From Spiribacter sp. 2438 (GTDB lineage Bacteria; Pseudomonadota; Gammaproteobacteria; Nitrococcales; Nitrococcaceae), in NCBI RefSeq assembly GCF_009676705.1, contig NZ_CP046046.1, positions 558,001 through 622,000 on the forward strand: a DNA stretch of 64,000 nt, read 5' to 3'. The position numbers were made by a program, and so were the translations under genes. Below the pieces are notes generated by a model. It worked only from the letters and a program-made list of their open reading frames with translations, was not told the DNA's origin and made no database searches. Positions 41,486 to 51,700 of the stretch are shown in pieces (the first letter of the stretch is position 1; each line of letters begins with the position of its first letter).

Positions 41486-43438
41486 TTGAGTGACATGGCA
41501 AAAAACTTGATTCTGTGGGTGGTCATCGCCGTCGTGCTGATGTCCGTCTTCAGTAATTTCCAGAATGAGGGAACCACCGCTCAGGAGGTGCCCTACTCGC
41601 AATTCCTCAGCGAGGTGGATTCCGGCCAGGTTGATTCGGTGACCATGCAGGGGCCCGTCATTCGCGGCACCCGCGGGGACGGCTCGAACTTCAGTACCTA
41701 TAATCCGGAAAGCGACAACAGTGCGCTGATCGGTCAATTGATGGACACCGGGGTGACCATTAACGCCGAGGAGCCCGAAGGAGGAAGCATGCTCATGCAG
41801 ATCCTCATTTCGTGGTTCCCGTTCCTCCTGCTCATCGGTGTGTGGATCTACTTCATGCGCCAGATGCAGGGCGGTGGCGGCGGTCGGGGGGCCATGTCCT
41901 TCGGCAAGAGTAAGGCCAAGATGATGTCCGACGACCAGGTCAAGGTGACCTTCAAGGACGTCGCCGGTGTTGAAGAGGCCAAGCAGGACGTGGTGGAGCT
42001 GGTGGAATTCCTGAGGGACCCGTCCAAGTTCCAGCGCCTGGGTGGCACCATTCCCCGCGGCGTGCTGATGGTTGGACCGCCGGGGACGGGCAAGACCCTG
42101 CTGGCCAAGGCCATCGCGGGCGAGGCCCGCGTGCCCTTCTTCAGCATCTCTGGCTCGGACTTCGTTGAAATGTTCGTTGGTGTGGGCGCTTCCCGGGTCC
42201 GGGACATGTTCGCCCAGGCCAAGAAGCAGGCGCCCTGCATTATCTTCATCGACGAGCTGGACGCGGTGGGTCGTCAGCGTGGCGCTGGTCTTGGCGGCGG
42301 CCATGATGAGCGCGAGCAGACGCTCAACCAGATGCTGGTGGAGATGGACGGCTTTGAGGGCAACGAGGGCATTATCGTCATCGCGGCGACCAACCGCCCG
42401 GACGTGCTCGACCCGGCCCTGTTGCGTCCGGGGCGCTTCGATCGGCAGGTGGTGGTGCCCCTGCCGGATGTTCGCGGGCGCGAGCAGATCCTGCGGGTGC
42501 ACATGAACAAAACGCCCATCGCTGAGGACGTAAACGCTCACATTCTGGCCCGTGGCTGCCCGGGATTTTCCGGCGCGGATCTGGCCAACCTGGTGAACGA
42601 GGCCGCGCTGTTCGCTGCCCGGCGTAGCAAGCGGGTGGTCGACCAGCAGGACTTCGAGGACGCCAAGGACAAGATCCTCATGGGCGCCGAGCGCAAGTCC
42701 ATGGTGATGAACGAGGACGAGAAGCGACTGACCGCCTACCACGAGGCCGGTCACGCCATCGTCGGGCTCAAGGTGCCGGAGCACGATCCGGTCCACAAGG
42801 TCACCATCATTCCGCGGGGGCGGGCGCTGGGTGTCACCATGTTCCTTCCGGAAGAGGACCGGTACAGCTACACCCGGCGCCGTCTGAACAGTTCCATCTG
42901 TGGTCTGTTTGGTGGGCGGATCGCCGAGGAGATGATCTTTGGCGCCGAGAGCGTGACCACCGGTGCCCAGAACGACATCCAGCGGGTCACCGAGATTGCC
43001 CGCAACATGGTCACGAAGTGGGGCCTGTCGGACAAACTCGGTCCGCTGGCTTACGGCGAAGATGAAGGTGAGGTGTTTCTCGGTCACCAGGTGACCCAGT
43101 CGAAGACCATCTCGGACGAGACGGCTCATGCGATTGACGAAGAAGTGCGGCGCATCGTCGAGGAGAATTACAAAGAAGCCACTGGGGTTCTCGAGGAGAA
43201 CAAGGATGCGCTTCACGCCATGGCGGATGCCTTGATGAAGTTCGAGACCATCGACCGGGATCAGATCGAAGACATCATGGCAGGCCGGGACCCCAGGCCG
43301 CCCAAGGAAGCGGACCGCGTGTCCGAGCCCGCCTCCTCATCGGGAGGCGAGACCGAGGAGACGCCGGAGAGCGGGTCGTCTGAAGAGCCGGGTGAAGATG
43401 TCGGCAAGCCGACCGGCAAGCCAGCCAGTGAGCATTAA
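41486..43438 (+). CDS. ftsH: ATP-dependent zinc metalloprotease FtsH
   Basis: FtsH is a membrane-anchored AAA+ protease that controls membrane protein quality and regulators such as LpxC. The 650-residue product has two N-terminal helices (about 5-25 and 103-122), an AAA domain with Walker A GPPGTGKT at 197-204, the [19 protein letters not shown] second region of homology, and the zinc site HEAGH at 419-423. The TTG at 41486 is favoured by GAGGTGAG six bases upstream; an ATG at 41495 lies 14 bases from it. The acidic, Ser/Glu-rich C-terminal tail of about 50 residues is typical but long. Confidence 0.97.
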   Translation: MSDMAKNLILWVVIAVVLMSVFSNFQNEGTTAQEVPYSQFLSEVDSGQVDSVTMQGPVIRGTRGDGSNFSTYNPESDNSALIGQLMDTGVTINAEEPEGGSMLMQILISWFPFLLLIGVWIYFMRQMQGGGGGRGAMSFGKSKAKMMSDDQVKVTFKDVAGVEEAKQDVVELVEFLRDPSKFQRLGGTIPRGVLMVGPPGTGKTLLAKAIAGEARVPFFSISGSDFVEMFVGVGASRVRDMFAQAKKQAPCIIFIDELDAVGRQRGAGLGGGHDEREQTLNQMLVEMDGFEGNEGIIVIAATNRPDVLDPALLRPGRFDRQVVVPLPDVRGREQILRVHMNKTPIAEDVNAHILARGCPGFSGADLANLVNEAALFAARRSKRVVDQQDFEDAKDKILMGAERKSMVMNEDEKRLTAYHEAGHAIVGLKVPEHDPVHKVTIIPRGRALGVTMFLPEEDRYSYTRRRLNSSICGLFGGRIAEEMIFGAESVTTGAQNDIQRVTEIARNMVTKWGLSDKLGPLAYGEDEGEVFLGHQVTQSKTISDETAHAIDEEVRRIVEENYKEATGVLEENKDALHAMADALMKFETIDRDQIEDIMAGRDPRPPKEADRVSEPASSSGGETEETPESGSSEEPGEDVGKPTGKPASEH

Positions 43439-43447
43439 TCTGACCGA

Positions 43448-44317
43448 ATGATGCCGCTGCTGGATTGTGGCGGGCGGGTGCTGGATCTCAGCCGCCCGCA
43501 GGTCATGGGAGTCCTCAATGTCACCCCCGATTCCTTCTCGGACGGGGGTGTTTTCATGGGAGCAGACACCGCCCTGGAGCGGGCACTGGCTATGGAATCC
43601 GAAGGCGCGGCCGTCATCGACGTGGGCGGCGAGTCCACCCGGCCGGGCTCCCAGGGCATCAGTGTCGAGGAAGAGCTGCGACGTGTCATACCCGTCCTGG
43701 AAGCGATTCGCTCCGAGACCTCCGTGCCTCTTTCCGTGGACACCTCAAAGCCGGAAGTCATGGTCGAGGCCGCCCGCGCCGGTGCCGGGCTGATCAATGA
43801 TGTTATGGCCCTGCGTCGCCCCGGCGCTCTGGAGGCGGCCCGGGACACCGGATTGCCCGTCTGCCTGATGCACATGCAGGGCACCCCCGCGAGCATGCAG
43901 GACAACCCTCGGTACCGGGATGTGGTCGGCGAGGTGGAAGGCTTTCTTCTCGAGCGCGTTGCGGCGGCCGAAAGCGCCGGGATCCCGCGGGAGCGACTGG
44001 TTCTGGACCCCGGCTTTGGATTCGGTAAAACCGATCCGCACAACGCGGCCCTGCTGGCGGGTCTGCGCCGACTTGCCAGCCATGGTCTGCCGGTTCTGGC
44101 GGGATTGTCGCGAAAATCCCTGGTGGGTCGTGTCCTTGGCCGGGAACTGCCGGAGCGCCTGGCGGGGAGCGTGGCCGCTGCCGCATTGGCGACATGGAAT
44201 GGCGCCCGGTTGCTCAGGGCCCACGACGTGCGGGAAACCGTGGATGCAGTAAGGTTAATGGAGTATGTCACCATGGAAGGGTGTCCGGTGGCAGAGACGG
44301 CGCAGGGAGGCCGATAG
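43448..44317 (+). CDS. folP: Dihydropteroate synthase FolP
   Basis: FolP joins p-aminobenzoate to dihydropterin diphosphate in folate synthesis; it is the sulfonamide target. The 289-residue TIM barrel has [25 protein letters not shown] and the C-terminal [13 protein letters not shown] motif. It sits between ftsH and glmM as in E. coli. Confidence 0.96.
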   Translation: MMPLLDCGGRVLDLSRPQVMGVLNVTPDSFSDGGVFMGADTALERALAMESEGAAVIDVGGESTRPGSQGISVEEELRRVIPVLEAIRSETSVPLSVDTSKPEVMVEAARAGAGLINDVMALRRPGALEAARDTGLPVCLMHMQGTPASMQDNPRYRDVVGEVEGFLLERVAAAESAGIPRERLVLDPGFGFGKTDPHNAALLAGLRRLASHGLPVLAGLSRKSLVGRVLGRELPERLAGSVAAAALATWNGARLLRAHDVRETVDAVRLMEYVTMEGCPVAETAQGGR

Positions 44318-44319
44318 CG

Positions 44320-45687
44320 ATGGAAAAGCGCTACTTTGGAACAGATGGTATTCGGGGTCGGGTCGGCGAGCCGCCCATCACCGCGGATTTTGTACTTAAG
44401 CTGGGCTGGGCCGCCGGTCGGGTGTTTCGGGAACATGGGGGTTCCGGGCGGGTGCTAATCGGCAAGGACACCCGGCTTTCCAATTACATGTTCGAATCGG
44501 CGCTGGAAGCGGGTCTTTCGGCGGCTGGCATGAATATTCAACTGCTGGGGCCAATCCCGACGCCGGGTATTGCTTACCTGACGCGGACCCTGCGGGCGGA
44601 TGCCGGGATTGTGATCAGCGCTTCCCATAACAGCCACGAAGACAACGGCATCAAGTTCTTTTCGGCCGACGGCTACAAGCTGGATGATGCGCTGGAGCTG
44701 GCGATTGAAGCCTATCTTGACCGGTCACTGGAGACGGTGGGTTCCGCGGCCCTTGGCAAGGCGTCCCGCGTCATGGACGCGCCCGGGCGTTACATCGAGT
44801 TCTGCAAACACACCCTCATGCCCGGTGTCGGGCTGCACGGTCTCACCCTTGTGGTGGACTGTGCCAATGGCGCCGGTTACCAGATGGCGCCGGCGGTCTT
44901 CGAAGAGCTGGGTGCCCGGGTCATCCGGCGGGGCGTGGAGCCCGACGGCCTCAACATTAACGTGGACTGTGGCTCGACCTGTGTCAGTGAACTGCAGCGA
45001 GTGGTGCTCGATGCGGGAGCGGATGGTGGCATCGCCCTGGATGGTGACGGTGACCGCGTGATCATGGTGGACGAGCGGGGTCGGGTCATGGACGGCGACC
45101 AGCTGCTCTGGGCAATCGCCCGCAGCCGCCATCAGGCCGGTGGTCTGCGGGGGCCGGTGGTCGGCACGCAAATGAGCAACCTGGGCCTGGAGCTGGCGCT
45201 GTCGGGCATGGGCATCGACTTCCTTCGGGCCCAGGTGGGCGATCGCTACGTGCTCGAGATGCTGCATGCCCGGGACGGGATCCTGGGTGGGGAGTCTTCA
45301 GGGCACATTGTCTGCCTGGATCGAACCACCACCGGTGACGGGATCGTGGCGGCCCTGCAGGTGCTTGGGGGTGCCATCGAGAGTGGGGTACCCCTTGGCG
45401 ACGCCATTAACGGCATGGACAAGCTGCCCCAGCACATGGTCAACGTCCCGGTCGGACGCGGGGCTCAGCCGATGGCCGACGCCCGGGTCACCGCCGCGGT
45501 GGAGACGCTCGAAGCGCGTCTGGGCAAGGCAGGCCGCGTGCTGCTCCGGCCGTCCGGGACCGAGCCTGTGGTTCGCGTCATGGTTGAAGGCCGGGAAGAT
45601 GCACAGGTTCGCGCCCACGCCGAGGCGCTGGCTGAGGAAGTGGCCGCCTATTGCCAGCCAGAGGTGTCAGCGGCTACCGGTGATTGA
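44320..45687 (+). CDS. glmM: Phosphoglucosamine mutase GlmM
   Basis: GlmM makes glucosamine-1-phosphate for peptidoglycan and lipopolysaccharide. The 455-residue product starts YFGTDGIRG, has the phosphoserine loop [12 protein letters not shown] with Ser102, the metal-binding DGDGDR motif and the C-terminal [12 protein letters not shown] phosphate-binding loop. The ATG at 44320 has GGGAGG nine bases upstream and overlaps nothing. Confidence 0.97.
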   Translation: MEKRYFGTDGIRGRVGEPPITADFVLKLGWAAGRVFREHGGSGRVLIGKDTRLSNYMFESALEAGLSAAGMNIQLLGPIPTPGIAYLTRTLRADAGIVISASHNSHEDNGIKFFSADGYKLDDALELAIEAYLDRSLETVGSAALGKASRVMDAPGRYIEFCKHTLMPGVGLHGLTLVVDCANGAGYQMAPAVFEELGARVIRRGVEPDGLNINVDCGSTCVSELQRVVLDAGADGGIALDGDGDRVIMVDERGRVMDGDQLLWAIARSRHQAGGLRGPVVGTQMSNLGLELALSGMGIDFLRAQVGDRYVLEMLHARDGILGGESSGHIVCLDRTTTGDGIVAALQVLGGAIESGVPLGDAINGMDKLPQHMVNVPVGRGAQPMADARVTAAVETLEARLGKAGRVLLRPSGTEPVVRVMVEGREDAQVRAHAEALAEEVAAYCQPEVSAATGD

Positions 45688-45712
45688 TTCTCGGAGTCCC
45701 GCCGAGTACTCT
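45684..45712 (+). promoter_or_regulatory. Possible promoter for tpiA-secG
   Basis: TTGATT, a 17-bp spacer and TACTCT, starting in the last codons of glmM. The -10 is weak, so tpiA may rather be read from upstream. Confidence 0.33.
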
Positions 45713-45756
45713 CGAGCGCTTTCCTGCTGACCATGAACGAATCGCAAGAGTAGCCC

Positions 45757-46518
45757 ATGCGAACTCCGCTTATTGCCGGTAACTGGAAAATGAACGGCCT
45801 GCGCAGCGATGCCGTGCGCCTTGCCGATGAACTGGCGCGGCATCTGCCGGATCTCCACGGTGTCGAGGTGGTGGTGTGTCCGCCGTTTGTTCATCTTGAA
45901 GCCGTCAAACAGCCCCTGACCGGGACCGCGATCGCCATCGGTGCTCAGAACTGTGCCGATGCCGCACTCGGCGCCCGCACCGGGGAGGTGGCGGCGGAGA
46001 TGCTGGCTGACCTTGGGGTGCGCCATGTCATTCTCGGTCATTCGGAGCGTCGCGAATACTACGCGGAGGACGATCGCGTTATTGCAGCGCGTTACCAGCG
46101 GGCGATGGCGAGCGGACTGGTCCCCATTCTGTGTGTGGGTGAGACGCTGGAGCAGCGTGACGCCGGCCGCAGTGAAGCCATCGTCGAGGCGCAGATCCGG
46201 GGCATCACGGATCTTATCGGCGCCGATGGGCTGGGGGCTGGCGTGATCGCCTATGAGCCGGTCTGGGCGATCGGTACGGGTCGTACGGCCAGCGCAGAAC
46301 AGGCGCAGTCCATGCATCGCTTCATCCGGGAGTGCCTTGCGACCATTGAGGGTCATGACGGCGCCGCAGAGCGCCGGCTGCTCTATGGTGGCAGCATGAA
46401 GCCGGATAACGCGGCTAAGCTGCTGGCCATGGAAGATGTGGACGGCGGTCTGGTCGGCGGTGCATCCCTGAACGCCGAGGGCTTTGCGGCCATCTGTGCC
46501 GCCGTGCCCCGCGGTTGA
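45757..46518 (+). CDS. tpiA: Triosephosphate isomerase TpiA
   Basis: The glycolytic isomerase (253 residues). It carries the substrate Lys in AGNWKMNG, the electrophilic His in VILGHSERREYY, and catalytic Glu in AYEPVWAIGTG, with the C-terminal YGGSMKPDNA phosphate loop. It precedes secG, a common arrangement. Confidence 0.97.
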   Translation: MRTPLIAGNWKMNGLRSDAVRLADELARHLPDLHGVEVVVCPPFVHLEAVKQPLTGTAIAIGAQNCADAALGARTGEVAAEMLADLGVRHVILGHSERREYYAEDDRVIAARYQRAMASGLVPILCVGETLEQRDAGRSEAIVEAQIRGITDLIGADGLGAGVIAYEPVWAIGTGRTASAEQAQSMHRFIRECLATIEGHDGAAERRLLYGGSMKPDNAAKLLAMEDVDGGLVGGASLNAEGFAAICAAVPRG

Positions 46519-46545
46519 ACCGCGGATTTTTAACGCAGAGGAAAC

Positions 46546-46905
46546 ATGTACACGATCATTCTGGCGATTCATCTGGTCCTTGCACTGACGCTCATTGGTG
46601 TTGTGCTGCTGCAGCACGGCAAGGGGGCAGACGCCGGTGCGGCGTTTGGCAGCGGCGCATCCAGCACGGTTTTTGGTGCCCGCGGCTCGGCGTCCTTCCT
46701 CGGTCGGCTGACCTGGGGGCTTGGAATCGCGTTTTTCATCACCAGCCTGACGCTGGCCATCATGGCTGGCACCTTTACGGCGGACACGGACAGTGTGCTT
46801 GACCGCGAGGTGGAGGAGCCCGCCACTCAGGAGCTGCCGCCGGTGCCGGATGACGCCATTGACGGCCGCTCCAACGGCGCTGAGCCCGGCCCTGCCCCGG
46901 ATTAG
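46546..46905 (+). CDS. secG: Protein-export membrane protein SecG
   Basis: A 119-residue two-helix subunit of the SecYEG channel. The helices are at about 2-22 and 50-72, separated by the conserved GKGADAGAAFGSGASSTVFG loop. The C-terminal tail is long and acidic. It completes the Sec components in this window besides SecDF-YajC. Confidence 0.95.
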   Translation: MYTIILAIHLVLALTLIGVVLLQHGKGADAGAAFGSGASSTVFGARGSASFLGRLTWGLGIAFFITSLTLAIMAGTFTADTDSVLDREVEEPATQELPPVPDDAIDGRSNGAEPGPAPD

Positions 46906-46919
46906 AGGCGTCGCCCGCG

Positions 46920-46948
46920 TTGTGGCACGGGGCGCATCCTGTTAGCAT
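46920..46948 (+). promoter_or_regulatory. Candidate promoter for tRNA-Leu(GAG) and the nuo operon
   Basis: TTGTGG, a 17-bp spacer and TAGCAT, ending 25 bp before the tRNA. Because no terminator is visible between the tRNA and nuoA, this promoter may also serve complex I. Confidence 0.55.
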
Positions 46949-46973
46949 TTTCTCTGTCATTGGTCTCAGTCAC

Positions 46974-47058
46974 GCGGATGTGGTGGAACTGGTAGACACG
47001 CTGTCTTGAGGGGGCAGTGGCGAAAGCCGTGCCGGTTCGAGTCCGGCCATCCGCACCA
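46974..47058 (+). tRNA. tRNA-Leu (anticodon GAG)
   Basis: An 85-nt class II tRNA with long variable arm, acceptor GCGGATG/CATCCGC, anticodon loop TTGAGGG (anticodon GAG, codons CUC/CUU) and encoded CCA. It lies between secG and nuoA, as in several gammaproteobacteria, 42 bp before nuoA. Confidence 0.95.
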
Positions 47059-47100
47059 TGAACCAACTTCTCTTCTTAGCAATCAGGATGGCGTTTCCCG

Positions 47101-47457
47101 ATGCTCGAGAGCTATCTACCGATTCTGGTCTTCATCGTGTTGGCCATGGTGATCGGCGTGGTGCCGCTCGCAGCGGGGTTCATCCTGGCGCCCCGGCGGC
47201 CCGAGCACGAAAAGCTCACTCCCTACGAATGCGGTTTTGAGGCTTTCGAGGATTCGCGCATGCAGTTCGACGTGCGCTATTACCTCGTCGCCATACTGTT
47301 CATCATATTCGACCTGGAAATCGCCTTCCTCTTTCCGTGGGCCATCGTTCTGGACGACATCGGCCTGTTTGGCTTTGGAGCCATGGCGATTTTCGTTGGC
47401 GTACTGCTGGTCGGATTCCTTTACGAGTGGAAGAAAGGAGCGCTGGAATGGGAGTAG
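47101..47457 (+). CDS. nuoA: NADH-quinone oxidoreductase subunit A
   Basis: A 118-residue membrane subunit of complex I with three helices. The conserved [20 protein letters not shown] loop region and [12 protein letters not shown] motif are present. First of 14 subunit genes in order A-N. No strong ribosome-binding site is seen. It overlaps nuoB by ten bases. Confidence 0.96.
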   Translation: MLESYLPILVFIVLAMVIGVVPLAAGFILAPRRPEHEKLTPYECGFEAFEDSRMQFDVRYYLVAILFIIFDLEIAFLFPWAIVLDDIGLFGFGAMAIFVGVLLVGFLYEWKKGALEWE

Positions 47458-47924
47458 AGGGCGTCCTTGAAAAAGGTTTTGTAACCACTTCCGCGGACAA
47501 GCTGATCAACTGGGCCCGGACCGGGTCGCTGTGGCCGATGACTTTCGGGTTGGCCTGCTGTGCCGTGGAAATGATGCATGCCGGTGCGGCTCGCTACGAC
47601 ATGGACCGAATGGGTCTGATCTTTCGGCCCTCGCCGCGGCAGTCCGACGTCATGATCGTGGCGGGGACCCTGGTCAACAAGATGGCGCCGGCTCTCCGCC
47701 GGGTCTACGACCAGATGCCCGATCCCAAGTGGGTGATCTCCATGGGGTCCTGTGCCAACGGCGGCGGCTACTATCATTATTCCTACTCGGTGACGCGTGG
47801 CTGTGACCGTATCGTGCCGGTGGATATTTATGTGCCCGGGTGTCCACCTACCGCCGAAGCGCTGCTCTACGGCGTGGTGCAGCTGCAGAACAAGATTCGG
47901 CGCACCAACACCATCGCCCGCTGA
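47448..47924 (+). CDS. nuoB: NADH-quinone oxidoreductase subunit B
   Basis: The 158-residue subunit that carries cluster N2, the last electron donor to quinone. The four ligands are visible: Cys37-Cys38 in LACCAVEM, Cys102 in MGSCANGG and Cys132 in [18 protein letters not shown] lies before the ATG at 47448. Confidence 0.97.
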   Translation: MGVEGVLEKGFVTTSADKLINWARTGSLWPMTFGLACCAVEMMHAGAARYDMDRMGLIFRPSPRQSDVMIVAGTLVNKMAPALRRVYDQMPDPKWVISMGSCANGGGYYHYSYSVTRGCDRIVPVDIYVPGCPPTAEALLYGVVQLQNKIRRTNTIAR

Positions 47925-47933
47925 GGTGCTGAC

Positions 47934-48665
47934 ATGACAGGTTCGGCGGATACGATTCTCGAACGGGTCACGGGCGTACTTGGCGACACCGTGACGGCGA
48001 ACCGCCACGAGTACGGCGAGGCAGAAATCGAAGTTGCTCCCGAGTATCTCTACTCAGCCATGGAGCAACTTCGAGACCATGAGTCCCTGCGGTTCGAGCA
48101 GCTGCTGGACATTGCCGGCGTCGATTATGCCGCCTATGGCAAGGACGAATGGATCACCGAACAGGCCACCAATACCGGTTTCAGCCGGGGCGTGGACGGG
48201 TTCAGCACCGGTCGGCTCGGTCTCACCGGCATCTACGGCGTACAGCGGATCGAGTCCAACACCGGGCGGCGGTTCGCCGCCGTGTACCACCTGCTGTCGG
48301 TGACGCATAACCATCGCCTGCGGGTGCGCTGCTTCGCCGGCGATGACGATTTCCCGATGCTGGACTCGATTGTCCCGCTGTGGGCGTCGGCCAACTGGCA
48401 GGAACGGGAAGCCTTCGATCTGTTCGGCATGGTGTTCAACGGCCACCCCGACCTGCGCCGGATTCTGACCGACTATGGCTTCGTCGGCCATCCATTTCGC
48501 AAGGACTTTCCGCTTATTGGCAACGTCGAAGTCCGGTATGACGAAAACCGGGGTCGTGTGGTCTATGAACCGGTGTCCATCGAGCCCCGTGTGCTGGTGC
48601 CCCGGGTGATCCGCAAGGACAACCGATACGCCGACCCCACCGCCGAGGAGGCTCGCGATGCCTGA
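47934..48665 (+). CDS. nuoC: NADH-quinone oxidoreductase subunit C
   Basis: A 243-residue hydrophilic subunit of the connecting module, with the conserved [20 protein letters not shown] region and the [10 protein letters not shown] end. It is separate from nuoD here, unlike the NuoCD fusion of E. coli, and overlaps nuoD by eight bases. Confidence 0.96.
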   Translation: MTGSADTILERVTGVLGDTVTANRHEYGEAEIEVAPEYLYSAMEQLRDHESLRFEQLLDIAGVDYAAYGKDEWITEQATNTGFSRGVDGFSTGRLGLTGIYGVQRIESNTGRRFAAVYHLLSVTHNHRLRVRCFAGDDDFPMLDSIVPLWASANWQEREAFDLFGMVFNGHPDLRRILTDYGFVGHPFRKDFPLIGNVEVRYDENRGRVVYEPVSIEPRVLVPRVIRKDNRYADPTAEEARDA

Positions 48666-49911
48666 AATCAGCAGTTACACGGTCAACTTCGGCCCTCAGC
48701 ATCCGGCCGCCCACGGCGTACTCCGTCTTGTCCTCGAGATGGAGGGCGAGGTGGTGCGCCGCGCTGACCCCCATATTGGGCTGCTGCATCGGGCCACCGA
48801 AAAGCTGGCTGAGACCAAGCCTTACAATCAGAGCATCGGCTACATGGACCGGCTCGATTACGTGTCCATGATGTGCAATGAGCACGCCTATGTGCTGGCG
48901 ATCGAGAAGCTCCTCGGGGTGACGCCCCCGGAGCGGGCCCAGTACATCCGGGTGATGTTCGATGAGATCACCCGAATTCTTAACCACCTGCTGTGGATCG
49001 GCGCCCATGGGCTGGACGTCGGGGCCATGACGGTCTTCCTTTACGCCTTCAAGGAGCGTGAGGAGCTCATGGACTGCTACGAGGCGGTCAGCGGTGCGCG
49101 CATGCATGCCACTTACTACCGTCCGGGTGGCGTCTACCGTGATCTGCCAGAGCGCATGCCCAAGTATCGCGAGTCGGAGTTCCGCAACGACAAGCAGTTG
49201 AGCCGGATGAATGCTGACCGCGAGGGCAGCATGCTCGACTTCATCGAGGCCTTCTGTGACCGGTTCGTGGGCACCGTGGACGAAATCGACACCCTGCTGA
49301 CGGATAACCGGATCTGGAAACAGCGCCTGGTGGATGTGGCGGTGGTGCCGCCGGAGCGGGCCCTGCAGCTGGGGTTCACCGGTCCGATGCTGCGCGGATC
49401 CGGGGTGGAATGGGACCTGCGGCGGAAGCAGCCTTACGAGGTTTACGACCGCATGGACTTCGAGATTCCGGTGGGCACCAATGGCGACTGCTACGACCGC
49501 TATCTGGTCCGCATGGAAGAGATGAGGGAGTCGGTCAAGATCATCCGTCAGTGCGTGGACTGGCTGCGGCGCAACGAGGGTCCGGTGATTCTCAGCGACA
49601 ACAAGGTGGTTCCGCCCAGCCGCGAAGAGATGAAGGACGACATGGAATCGCTGATTCACCACTTCAAGCTCTTTACCGAGGGGTACTGCACGCCGCCGGG
49701 CGAGGTTTATGCCTCCATCGAGGCGCCAAAGGGCGAGTTCGGTGCCTACATTGTCTCTGATGGCGCCAACAAGCCCTATCGGCTGAAGCTGCGGGCGCCG
49801 GGCTTTGCCCACATGTCCGCTATGGACGAAATGGTTAACGGCCACATGCTGGCCGACGTGGTGACCGTGATGGGCACCATGGACATTGTTTTCGGGGAGG
49901 TGGATCGGTGA
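48658..49911 (+). CDS. nuoD: NADH-quinone oxidoreductase subunit D
   Basis: The 417-residue 49-kDa-type subunit related to NiFe hydrogenases, which helps form the quinone pocket. It opens with [15 protein letters not shown] and shows [12 protein letters not shown] and [10 protein letters not shown] motifs. The family has lost the NiFe ligands, as expected for complex I. Confidence 0.97.
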   Translation: MPEISSYTVNFGPQHPAAHGVLRLVLEMEGEVVRRADPHIGLLHRATEKLAETKPYNQSIGYMDRLDYVSMMCNEHAYVLAIEKLLGVTPPERAQYIRVMFDEITRILNHLLWIGAHGLDVGAMTVFLYAFKEREELMDCYEAVSGARMHATYYRPGGVYRDLPERMPKYRESEFRNDKQLSRMNADREGSMLDFIEAFCDRFVGTVDEIDTLLTDNRIWKQRLVDVAVVPPERALQLGFTGPMLRGSGVEWDLRRKQPYEVYDRMDFEIPVGTNGDCYDRYLVRMEEMRESVKIIRQCVDWLRRNEGPVILSDNKVVPPSREEMKDDMESLIHHFKLFTEGYCTPPGEVYASIEAPKGEFGAYIVSDGANKPYRLKLRAPGFAHMSAMDEMVNGHMLADVVTVMGTMDIVFGEVDR

Positions 49912-50420
49912 GTAGCGCCCAAGAGCCGGTTGAAGGCGGTTTGAGCGATGCCGAGCGCCAGGAAATCGACCAGTGGCTGGAGCGGTTCCCGGATAACCCG
50001 GCCGGCCGTCAGTCGGCGGTGATTCCGGCGTTGCATGTCGTCCAGCATCACTGCGGGGGCTGGCTGCCGCGGGATCGAATGGATGCGGTGGCGGATTACC
50101 TGGGCATGGCCCCCGCTCGGGTCTACGAGGTGGCGACCTTTTACGGCATGTTTGATGTCAAACCGGTTGGGCGTCACAAGATCAATATCTGCACCAACAT
50201 TTCCTGCATGCTCCGCGGCTCCGACGAGATCGTCGAGTATGTCGAGAAAAAACTCGGCATCCGGCTGGATGAGACCACAGCCGATGGCCGGATCACGCTA
50301 AAGCGTGAAGAGGAGTGCCTGGCCGCTTGCGCCGGTGCTCCGATGATGCTGGTGGATGAGGAGTTCTACACCGATCTGACGCCCGAGAAGATCGACCGAA
50401 TCATCGACGGCCTGGAGTAG
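49908..50420 (+). CDS. nuoE: NADH-quinone oxidoreductase subunit E
   Basis: A 170-residue thioredoxin-like [2Fe-2S] subunit (cluster N1a). The four cysteines are Cys95, Cys100, Cys137 and Cys141. The GTG start overlaps the nuoD stop. Confidence 0.96.
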   Translation: MSSAQEPVEGGLSDAERQEIDQWLERFPDNPAGRQSAVIPALHVVQHHCGGWLPRDRMDAVADYLGMAPARVYEVATFYGMFDVKPVGRHKINICTNISCMLRGSDEIVEYVEKKLGIRLDETTADGRITLKREEECLAACAGAPMMLVDEEFYTDLTPEKIDRIIDGLE

Positions 50421-50422
50421 TC

Positions 50423-51700
50423 ATGACCAACGTCTGCTATACAACGCTCCAATTCGACGAGCCCTGGACCCTCGAAAATTACCGCGCGGTGGGTGGATAC
50501 CAGGCGCTGGAAAAGGTTTTGCGCGAGGGCATGAGCCAGGAGGACGTCATTGAAGAGATCAAGGCGTCAAACCTGCGGGGGCGCGGTGGCGCCGGCTTTC
50601 CCGCGGGCATGAAGTGGAGCTTCATGCCCCGCAGTGCACCCGGCCCGAAATACCTGCTCTGCAACTCCGACGAGTCCGAACCGGGCACCTGCAAGGACCG
50701 GGATATTCTCCGGTACAACCCCCACGCCCTGGTCGAGGGCATGATCATCGCCAGCTATGCGATGGGGGTGACCACCGGGTTCAACTACATGCGCGGCGAG
50801 TTCATCAAGGAACCGTTTCAGCGCATGGAACAGGCGGTCCGGGAGGCCCGTGAGGCGGGTTACCTGGGCGAGGACATCCTCGGGTCCGGGTTTGACTACC
50901 AGATCCACAACTACGTGGGAGCCGGCGCCTACATCTGCGGGGAGGAGTCCGCATTGATGGAGTCGCTGGAGGGCAAGAAGGGCATGCCCCGGAACAAGCC
51001 GCCATTCCCGGCTCAGGCCGGGGTGTACGGCCGGCCCACCACCATCAACAACACCGAGACGCTGGCCTCGGTGCCGGCGATTATCCGCAACGGCGCAGAC
51101 TGGTTCCTCGAACTGGGCAAGCCCAACAACGGCGGGATGAAGATCTTTTCGGTGTCCGGCCACGTGGAAAAGCCGGGCAATTTCGAAATCCCGTTGGGCA
51201 CGCCATTCCGAGATCTGCTGGAGATGGCCGGCGGTGTCTGGAAGGGTCGCCAGCTGAAGGCCGTTATCCCCGGCGGCTCCTCCATGCCCATGGTGCCGGG
51301 TGAGCAGATGCTCGAGCTGGACATGGATTACGACTCGCTCATGAAGGCCGGGACGGCGCTGGGATCCGGCGGCGTGGTGGTGATGGACGAGACCACGGAC
51401 ATGGTTCAGGCGATCATGCGGGTCAGCCGCTTTTACTACGCGGAGTCCTGCGGGCAGTGCACCCCGTGCCGCGAGGGCACTGGCTGGATGTACCGAGTGA
51501 TACGGCGGATTTACGAAGGACATGGTCGGCCCGAAGACCTGGAGCTTCTGGAATCCGCCGCCGGACAGATTGCCGGTCACACCATCTGCGCCTTTGGCGA
51601 GGCGGCGGCCTGGCCGGTGCAGAGCGTGCTCAAGCACTGGCGGCACGAGTTTGAATACTACATCGAGCACAAGCGATCGATTGTTGAGGCAGCCGCATGA
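50423..51700 (+). CDS. nuoF: NADH-quinone oxidoreductase subunit F
   Basis: The 425-residue NADH-oxidising flavoprotein. It has the FMN/NADH-binding glycine-rich [13 protein letters not shown] stretch, [14 protein letters not shown], and the N3 [4Fe-4S] site with CGQCTPC and a distant Cys in HTICAFGE. Two bases after nuoE. Confidence 0.97.
   Translation: MTNVCYTTLQFDEPWTLENYRAVGGYQALEKVLREGMSQEDVIEEIKASNLRGRGGAGFPAGMKWSFMPRSAPGPKYLLCNSDESEPGTCKDRDILRYNPHALVEGMIIASYAMGVTTGFNYMRGEFIKEPFQRMEQAVREAREAGYLGEDILGSGFDYQIHNYVGAGAYICGEESALMESLEGKKGMPRNKPPFPAQAGVYGRPTTINNTETLASVPAIIRNGADWFLELGKPNNGGMKIFSVSGHVEKPGNFEIPLGTPFRDLLEMAGGVWKGRQLKAVIPGGSSMPMVPGEQMLELDMDYDSLMKAGTALGSGGVVVMDETTDMVQAIMRVSRFYYAESCGQCTPCREGTGWMYRVIRRIYEGHGRPEDLELLESAAGQIAGHTICAFGEAAAWPVQSVLKHWRHEFEYYIEHKRSIVEAAA

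Noticed and set aside
41342-43216. 624-codon open frame on the minus strand opposite ftsH
   Set aside because: FtsH on the plus strand is unmistakable. The antisense frame has no recognisable motif, and its His/Gly/Leu-rich composition is typical of the reverse of a GC-rich gene.
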